NCBI GenBank assembly: GCA_949747775.1
Contig: CATKGX010000097.1
Span: forward strand, 1-38,468
Source of the DNA: an uncultured Clostridia bacterium
Lineage (GTDB): Bacteria; Bacillota; Clostridia; TANB77; CAG-508
Direction: 5' to 3'
Length of the DNA: 38,468 nt
The notes beneath the pieces are model-generated. The model was not told the DNA's origin, made no database searches, and saw only the letters and a program-made list of their open reading frames with translations. Positions 33,682 through 38,468 of this stretch are shown piece by piece. The position numbers and the translations under genes are program-made. The number at the start of each line of letters is the position of its first letter. Position 1 is the first letter of the stretch.

Positions 33682-34135
33682 CTATTTTGTGACTTCTGAG
33701 CTAACAGTAATAGGCTCTACCACTGCCTTAACTCCATCTATTTTAATAACTTTAACTTCTGTTCCTTTTTCTATTTTAACTTCATTTTCAGTTTTAGCAG
33801 ACCATACTTCATTAGATATTTTTATTTGCCCAACACCTAAAGTATTATTAATATCTTGAGTTACAATTCCTTTTTTTCCAATTATAGAATATGCATTAGT
33901 TTCTAACTTTTTATCTTTTTTAGTGAATTTATTTACAATTGGTTTAGTAAGTAAAAGTAATATTACAGAACTAATAATAAAAACGGTACACTGAAGTATA
34001 ATGTTTTCAGGTGCAAATATGCTAACAATCATAGAAAGAAAAGCACCTATACCAAACCAAAATACAAAAAAGCCGAACAGTTGCCATTTCAATAATAAAG
34101 CATAACCCACTAGCTATAAGCCAAATTTGCCACAT
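33682..34135 (-). CDS. nfeD: NfeD-family membrane protein, read through a +1 frameshift near its start
   Basis: NfeD proteins partner with SPFH proteins. The track gives a 142-residue ORF from 34110 with an odd N-terminus (MGYALLLKWQL). The real start is ATG 34135, 6 bases after AGGAGG: it encodes MWQIWLIASGLCFIIEMATV, the classic first helix of NfeD, then reaches CGG. Skipping C34075 continues GFFVFWFGIGAFLSMIV, the normal family sequence; zero frame ends soon after. The assembled protein is 150 residues: three membrane helices, a basic loop and a C-terminal OB fold (IGKKGIVTQDI, VWSAKTENEVKIEKGTEVKVI). It lies upstream of the SPFH gene as a functional pair. Confidence 0.88.
34072..34078 (-). 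other. +1 recoding site GTT-CGG-C in nfeD
   Basis: Codon 21 counted from ATG 34135 is CGG (34075-34073). Skipping its C gives GTT-GGC and joins the first membrane helix to the rest of NfeD. Unlike the other sites the next base is C, but the result is again a Gly codon. Confidence 0.72.
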
Positions 34136-34230
34136 AACAAACCTCCTAGAATTATTCTAATAATATTATTATAGCATAGATTTATAAAAAAAGGAAGATA
34201 CTAGAAAAAAATACACCTGAAAAAATAAAA

Positions 34231-34292
34231 GGGGCTGTAAAAAAAGGAAAGTTTTGAACGCGTCCCAAATCTTTCCTTTTTTTACAGCCCCT
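34231..34292 (-). terminator. Very long terminator hairpin of orphan D
   Basis: GGGGCTGTAAAAAAAGGAAAG pairs perfectly over 21 bases with its inverted copy, around a 19-base loop. It is followed on the minus strand by TTTTATTTTTTC. Confidence 0.85.
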
Positions 34293-34301
34293 CTTTTGCT
34301 A

Positions 34302-34604
34302 TTATTGTTGAGCTTCTGTCCATAATTGGACAATGTACTTACGTATAAAACGCAGCTTTTCGTCATACTCTTTATCAGCTATTATCCAAGCATCTATGAA
34401 CTGAGTATCACTAGAATCTTTTGGAGGTTTTGGCCGTTTTCCAATAAGATTACTAGCTGAGGCCTCTGACACTGTACCAGTAGCATCATACTCGACTAAT
34501 AAATTGTCGATAACATTTTGAACTATGATATTAGTTGATAATGCCAGTTCGCTCTTTAGGACCTGAATGGTAATGCTAGGGATTGTTGGGTTTTTTCTAA
34601 TCAT
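34302..34604 (-). CDS. GC-richer orphan protein D
   Basis: A 100-residue protein without recognised family. The N-terminal third (IPSITIQVLKSELALSTNIIVQNVIDNLL) could form a helix-rich ribbon-helix-helix-like fold, but this is speculative. A Lys/Pro stretch (GKRPKPPKDSS) follows and the C-terminus is helical (DKEYDEKLRFIRKYIVQLW). AGGAGG precedes the ATG. It has its own promoter and terminator. Codon use is unlike the neighbours and includes an in-frame CGG at GKRP. Monocistronic acquired gene suspected. Confidence 0.62.
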   Translation of the reverse strand: MIRKNPTIPSITIQVLKSELALSTNIIVQNVIDNLLVEYDATGTVSEASASNLIGKRPKPPKDSSDTQFIDAWIIADKEYDEKLRFIRKYIVQLWTEAQQ

Positions 34605-34646
34605 AAAAATACCTCCTAAAAAAACAATGGTTAACGTGATAAAAAA

Positions 34647-34675
34647 ATCATAACATTAATTAACATAAAAGTCAA
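34647..34675 (-). promoter_or_regulatory. Promoter of orphan D
   Basis: On the minus strand TTGACT (34675-34670) and TATGAT (34652-34647), 17 bases apart. Confidence 0.7.
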
Positions 34676-34708
34676 CAAAAAATGCATAATATATTTAAAT
34701 TTTAGCAC

Positions 34709-34737
34709 TTTAAAAATTTATAAAACTATGATAAAAT
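34709..34737 (+). promoter_or_regulatory. mtaB promoter
   Basis: TTTAAA and TAAAAT spaced by 17 bases, about 33 bases before the mtaB ATG. Confidence 0.5.
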
Positions 34738-34770
34738 AATAAAAGAATATAAAAGGAGAGGAACAAAGAA

Positions 34771-36118
34771 ATGAAAAAAGTAGCATTTTGCACATTAGGT
34801 TGTAAAGTTAATCAATACGAAACAAATGCAATGATAGAGCAATTTATAAAAAAAGGATATGAAATAGTAAATTTTGAAGAAAAAGCAGATATATATATAA
34901 TAAATACATGTACAGTAACAAATATGGCAGACAGAAAATCAAGACAAATGTTAAGAAGAGTTAAAGAAATAAATAAAGAGGCTATAGTGGTAGCATGTGG
35001 TTGCTATGCACAAGTAGCGAAGGAAGAACTAGAAAAAATCCCAGAAATAGATTTAATATATGGGACAAATGAGAAAAATAGGATAGCGGAATATATTGAG
35101 AGGGAGTGCCCATTCCAATTGGGGACGTTTCCAATTGGGGTATCTGGCACTTTTGAGGTATCTGTCCCTTTGGGGAAATTTCCTAATGGAAAAGTAACAG
35201 ATGTAATGTACCAAAAAGAATTTTTAGATTTTGGTACAACATTGTACACAGAAAAAACAAGAGCAGTTATAAAAGTTCAAGATGGTTGTGATAGATTTTG
35301 TAGTTATTGCATAATTCCATATGCAAGAGGGCATGTAAGGAGTAGAAAGCCAGAAAGTGTTATAGAGGAAATAAAAGGGGTAGCAAAAGAAGGAATAAAA
35401 GAAGTAGTTATAACAGGAATACATGTAGCCTCTTATGGAAAAGACTTTAAAGATGATATAGGTTTAATTGATTTACTAGAAAAAGTAAATGAAATTGAAG
35501 GAATAGAAAGAATACGTTTAGGTTCAATAGAACCAACAATAATAACTGATGGATTTTTAGAAAGACTAACAAAGCTAGAAAAAATATGTGATCATTTTCA
35601 TCTATCACTTCAAAGTGGTTGTGATGAAACACTAAAAAGAATGAATAGAAAATACACAACTGAACAATTTAGAAAAAGTACTAACCTTCTAAAAAAAGCA
35701 TATCCAAATGTAGCACTAACAACAGATATAATAGTAGGTTTTCCAGGAGAAACAGATGAAGAATTTGAAAAGACATATAAATTTTTAAAGGAAATAGATT
35801 TTTATAAAATGCATATATTCAAATATTCTCCAAGAAAGGGAACAAAAGCAGCTGTAATGCGGAGGTCAAATAGATGGAAATATAAAAGAAGAAAGAAGTA
35901 GAAAACTAATAGAGCTATCAGACAAAAATGAAAAAGAACATAATGAAAAATATATAGGAAAAGAAGTAAAAGTTTTATTTGAAGAAAAAGAAGGAGAATA
36001 TATAAAAGGTCATACTACTAACTATATGGTTGTAAAAGTGCCATACAAAAAAATAGAAAATACTATAGAAGCAGTGAAAGTTGAGAAAGAAGAAAATTTG
36101 GAATTAATTGGAAAATAA
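34771..36118 (+). CDS. mtaB: tRNA t6A37 methylthiotransferase, read through a +1 frameshift
   Basis: MtaB is a radical-SAM enzyme converting t6A37 to ms2t6A37. The N-terminal MTTase domain has Cys residues in TLGCKVNQYE, NTCTVTNMADRKSRQ and ACGCYAQ. The radical-SAM cluster is DGCDRFCSYCIIPYARG. GFPGETDEEF and KYSPRKGTKAAVM follow. The track stops at 35901; the +1 frame then gives GGQIDGNIKEERSRKLIEL and a TRAM-type domain (VKVLFEEKEGEYIKGHTTNY), open to the stop at 36118 and absent from the track because it lacks a start. Skipping C35860 of ATG-CGG-AGG yields 448 residues, normal for MtaB. It also carries a repeat-derived in-frame insertion at 35105-35189. Confidence 0.92.
35105..35189 (+). 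repeat. In-frame repeat-like insertion within mtaB
   Basis: A stretch encoding CPFQLGTFPIGVSGTFEV onward has no counterpart in the usual MtaB and differs in composition from its surroundings. It contains TTCCAATTGGGG twice (35113-35124, 35129-35140), the palindrome CCAATTGG, and GGTATCTG twice (35139-35146, 35157-35164). It resembles a small interspersed or REP-like element that has remained in frame. Confidence 0.65.
35857..35863 (+). other. +1 recoding site ATG-CGG-A in mtaB
   Basis: CGG at 35860-35862 is the only in-frame CGG found in mtaB. Skipping its C gives ATG-GGA-GGT and opens the conserved C-terminal frame. The preceding codon is ATG, so slippage of the P-site tRNA is not plausible here. 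Confidence 0.72.
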
Positions 36119-36171
36119 ATTTAGTAATAAAACCATAATTTATTATAAATTAATAACAAACAATATCCTGA

Positions 36172-36208
36172 AAAAATTAGAGGAGATTTTAATCTTCCCT
36201 AATTTTTA
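36172..36208 (+). terminator. Terminator after mtaB
   Basis: AAAAATTAGAGGAGATT pairs with AATCTTCCCTAATTTTT around a short loop. Beyond it, 36210-36420 is AT-rich sequence with no recognised feature. Confidence 0.75.
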
Positions 36209-36421
36209 GTTATACTAAAATTAACAATTTATTTTTATGCTTTCTTTAATAAATTACAGAATTATTTACGAAATAAAAAAGATAAACATATTATTTTAGT
36301 AACAAAGGCTAATAACAGTGGTTAAGATATAAATAAAATTAATATATTTAATTTTTATAAAAATTTAAAATAAAATTCTAATTTAAATTATTTTAAAAAG
36401 TTTAACAATCACAAAAAAAAG

Positions 36422-36450
36422 TTGACATATTATATAGTTTTATGTATAAT
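36422..36450 (+). promoter_or_regulatory. Consensus promoter of the accessory gene pair
   Basis: TTGACA and TATAAT, both perfect, with a 17-base spacer. Confidence 0.85.
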
Positions 36451-36503
36451 ATAAGAAGTTTCAAAGTAAATAATAAATCAATCTTAATTAAGGAGGTAAT
36501 TAT

Positions 36504-36854
36504 ATGAAAGGAAATATTACAAGAGTGTGGAAACGGACTAAAAGCTCTATAGAGCAAAATAAGTCAGTAGGAAGTGCAGTATTTACTCTATTTTCCATTT
36601 TTATAGGTGGAATATTAACGGCTATTGGTGTAGCAATATTTGAGCCTACCTATGTGTATCCATCAATAAAAATTTTCATAGCAACATATTTGGCAGGCGG
36701 AATATTATTCACAATAGGTGTGGCTGTAATAGCTACTATTATAGTATTCTTGACTATAATAAAGGAAAATACCCCAATATTATTTTCAAGAAATATTGAT
36801 TATAGGATATATAATATTTTTTCTGGTTATAGTGTTACTATAATAAAAAATTAA
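36504..36854 (+). CDS. Small two-helix membrane protein
   Basis: A 116-residue protein with a basic N-terminus (MKGNITRVWKRTKSS) and two hydrophobic helices (AVFTLFSIFIGGILTAIGVAIF; FIATYLAGGILFTIGVAVIATIIVFLTII). No family is recognised. AAGGAGG lies 9 bases before the ATG. Codon 11 is CGG followed by A; a +1 shift here would hit TAG within six codons, so CGG must be read in zero frame if the gene is real. The next gene starts 10 bases downstream, so the two form an operon. Confidence 0.7.
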   Translation: MKGNITRVWKRTKSSIEQNKSVGSAVFTLFSIFIGGILTAIGVAIFEPTYVYPSIKIFIATYLAGGILFTIGVAVIATIIVFLTIIKENTPILFSRNIDYRIYNIFSGYSVTIIKN

Positions 36855-36864
36855 GGAGAAAAGT

Positions 36865-37410
36865 ATGGCTAAAATTAGAATGAAGGAAATTTTACAGCAA
36901 GTTCTTGAAAATGTAGGAATTCCAGAAGGTTATTACAGTATAGGAAGCTATAAAGAAGGCTCTACATGTATGGAAAAAGTAGGTAAAAAATATATAGTAT
37001 ATGACGTTAAAAGTACAGAAAGATATGAAAGTATAGAGTATAAAAATGAACTGGAAGCATGTACAGAGTTAATTCGTAGAATAGTTAAAAATAATAAAGA
37101 TTTTGAAATACTTAGACAGGAATTTTATGATTGTAGAGCTAAAGCTGTATTAAAAGCAGTATTGGATGATAAAGGAATACCACGGAAATATTATTCCTTG
37201 GAAGGATATGTGGAAGATGCAGTATGTATGGAAAAGAATAATAAGAACTACATTGTATATATTGGAAAAAAAGGTAATAAATATAATGTAAGTAAGCACT
37301 CAAATATATCAAAAACACTCTTAAAGCTTATTTCTGAGGTAGCACAAAGCTATGCACAAGAAGAAAAAATAGTAGAAGCTTTCATAAATAAATTATATAA
37401 AATGGTATAG
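36865..37410 (+). CDS. Two-repeat protein, possibly immunity-like
   Basis: A 181-residue protein made of two tandem copies of about 85 residues. The first contains GIPEGYYSIGSYKEGSTCMEK and the second GIPRKYYSLEGYVEDAVCMEK, each followed by an IVY-containing strand and a helical tail. This GIPxxYYS...CxEK...YIVY pattern recalls small Firmicutes proteins near polymorphic toxins that act as immunity proteins, but no toxin gene is in view and the assignment is uncertain. The GIPR codon is CGG, read here in zero frame. AAGGAG precedes the ATG. A hairpin terminator follows. Confidence 0.7.
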   Translation: MAKIRMKEILQQVLENVGIPEGYYSIGSYKEGSTCMEKVGKKYIVYDVKSTERYESIEYKNELEACTELIRRIVKNNKDFEILRQEFYDCRAKAVLKAVLDDKGIPRKYYSLEGYVEDAVCMEKNNKNYIVYIGKKGNKYNVSKHSNISKTLLKLISEVAQSYAQEEKIVEAFINKLYKMV

Positions 37411-37416
37411 AAACAA

Positions 37417-37474
37417 AAAAGAGGCTTCACCTATCAGACGAGCACTGCTCGCCTGAGAGGTGAAGCCTTTTTCT
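37417..37474 (+). terminator. Long terminator hairpin
   Basis: AAAAGAGGCTTCACCTATCAG pairs with CTGAGAGGTGAAGCCTTTTT, with a further inner CGAGC/GCTCG stem. T run at the end. Confidence 0.9.
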
Positions 37475-37727
37475 TCTATTCTTAGGAAAAACATTCATAA
37501 TAGTTAAGTTAGTTGCTTGAACAAAGTGAATTACATATAACTTATGCATAACGAGTAGGAGAAGAATAAAAAACAACTTATATGTAGTAAGATGAAGAAG
37601 TGTATATTTTATTAGAAGATAGTTATGGAAGAATTAAATTTTACTATGTGTTTGGCTATTTAGGAACATATATTCAATTAGTGACAATATATATGGTACC
37701 ATATTTTGAAATAATTAACTAGAAACC
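37475..37727. other. Gene-free stretch before alaS
   Basis: This AT-rich stretch has no convincing gene, RNA or T-box. A short stop-free frame (VYILLEDSYGRIKFYYVFGY onward, to about 37723) lacks a start and RBS and might be a decayed fragment. Confidence 0.4.
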
Positions 37728-37756
37728 TTGATTTTTAAGCCTATATGTAATATAAT
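37728..37756 (+). promoter_or_regulatory. alaS promoter
   Basis: TTGATT and TATAAT spaced by 17 bases, 40 bases before the ATG; the leader is too short for a T-box. Confidence 0.75.
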
Positions 37757-37796
37757 TTCAAATAATGTTATAGGAAATAATAGGAGGAAAATAAAA

Positions 37797-38468
37797 ATGG
37801 AAAAGAAAAATTTAAAAGATTTATATATAAATTTCTTTGTAGAAAATGGACATGTTCAAATACCATCAGCACCAGTAGTGCCAGAAAATGACCCAAGTGT
37901 ACTATTTAATACAGCAGGAATGCAACCATTAGTACCATATTTAATGGGGCAAAAACATCCACTAGGAACACGTTTATGTGACTATCAAAAATGTATAAGA
38001 ACAAATGACTTAGAATCAATAGGAGATAAAACACACCACACATTTTTTGAAATGCTAGGAAACTGGAGTTTAGGAGATTACTTCAAAAAAGAATCTATTA
38101 CTTGGAGTTTTGAATTTTTAACAAAAGTATTAAACATACCAGTTGAAAAACTAGCAGTAACAGTATTTGAAGGAAATAATGAAGTTCCAAGAGATGAAGA
38201 ATCAGCAAATGTATGGAAAAGTTTAGGTATTCCAGCAGAAAGAATAAGTTACTTAGATAAAGACAATAACTTCTGGATAGCAGGAGAAGTAGGACCATGT
38301 GGACCAGATACAGAAATATTTTATTGGAGAAGCGAAGACGAAATCCCACAAAAACATGACCCAGAAGATGAAAGATGGGTAGAAATATGGAACAATGTAT
38401 TTATGCAATATGAAAGACATCAAGATGGAACAGTAACAGAACTTCCGCATAAAAATGTAGATACAGGA
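37797..38468 (+). CDS. alaS: Alanyl-tRNA synthetase, N-terminal part (cut by window end)
   Basis: The first 224 codons of AlaRS, which charges tRNA-Ala. Class II motifs are visible: FFVENGHVQIPSAPVVPENDPSVLFNTAGMQPLVPYLMG, TNDLESIGDKTHHTFFEMLGNWSLGDYFK and VGPCGPDTEIFYW. The frame is open to the end of the window with no in-frame CGG, and it is missing from the ORF track because no stop is reached. ATG 37797 follows AGGAGG. The remainder lies outside. Confidence 0.96.
   Translation, partial: MEKKNLKDLYINFFVENGHVQIPSAPVVPENDPSVLFNTAGMQPLVPYLMGQKHPLGTRLCDYQKCIRTNDLESIGDKTHHTFFEMLGNWSLGDYFKKESITWSFEFLTKVLNIPVEKLAVTVFEGNNEVPRDEESANVWKSLGIPAERISYLDKDNNFWIAGEVGPCGPDTEIFYWRSEDEIPQKHDPEDERWVEIWNNVFMQYERHQDGTVTELPHKNVDTG

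Noticed and set aside
3471-35863. Simple sequencing or assembly errors as the cause of the frameshifts
   Set aside because: Not excluded, but the extra base is always a C making CGG, is not in a homopolymer, and no other kind of break is seen in the conserved genes. Raw reads would decide.
1-38468. CRISPR arrays, rRNA or tRNA genes, IS elements
   Set aside because: No regularly spaced repeats, cloverleaf-type sequences or transposase ORFs were seen on either strand.

Overview
The window comes from a very AT-rich, spore-forming, Gram-positive bacterium, most likely an uncultivated gut-type clostridium. The evidence is A/T-ending codon use, AGGAGG ribosome binding sites, consensus sigma-A promoters (TTGACA-17-TATAAT type), a SpoIIID-like regulator, SpoVM, MurT/GatD, FemX, and the Bacillus-like block rlmN-prpC-prkC-rsgA-rpe with spoVM and rpmB further along. 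No rRNA, tRNA or CRISPR array was seen.

Layout: 1-4014 spoIIID-like gene and mfd; 4020-4410 a small hydrophobic-peptide locus flanked by a long inverted repeat; 4420-5702 rlmB-dtd; 5760-9830 a two-component operon (response regulator, kinase, membrane-anchored protein) with CTTACA operators, then femX; 9850-13460 aspS, a GC-rich orphan and mnmA; 13490-16930 small genes, an HTH regulator and murT-gatD; 16990-22460 rlmN-prpC-prkC, rsgA-rpe; 22540-25940 a GC-rich orphan, a RhuM-Fic protein and pyrG; 25990-28750 a polymer-forming (bactofilin-like) membrane protein, a Cys-rich small protein, nth, a small membrane protein, spoVM and rpmB; 28850-31730 tcdA-like, ruvA-rarA; 32030-34600 orphan, SPFH protein, nfeD, orphan; 34770-37410 mtaB and two accessory genes; 37797-end alaS (cut by the window edge).

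The outstanding signal is translational. Four conserved genes (mfd, pyrG, nfeD, mtaB) are each broken at one in-frame CGG codon, and in all four the conserved protein resumes exactly one base later: the C is skipped and GGA or GGC (Gly) is read. By eye, the other recognised conserved housekeeping genes contain no in-frame CGG. In contrast, five GC-richer, monocistronic orphan genes use CGG as an ordinary sense codon, as do two AT-rich accessory genes near the right end. This suggests a systematic +1 recoding event at CGG (hungry or unassigned codon, or quadruplet CGGN decoding as Gly) rather than four independent pseudogenes, since pyrG and nearby genes are otherwise intact and pyrG is normally essential.

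Other signals: a candidate type I toxin-like locus, a GatD that seems to have lost both catalytic residues, an in-frame repeat insertion in mtaB, a heptanucleotide repeat tract between the SPFH and nfeD genes, and matching CTTACA direct repeats upstream of both the two-component operon and femX.
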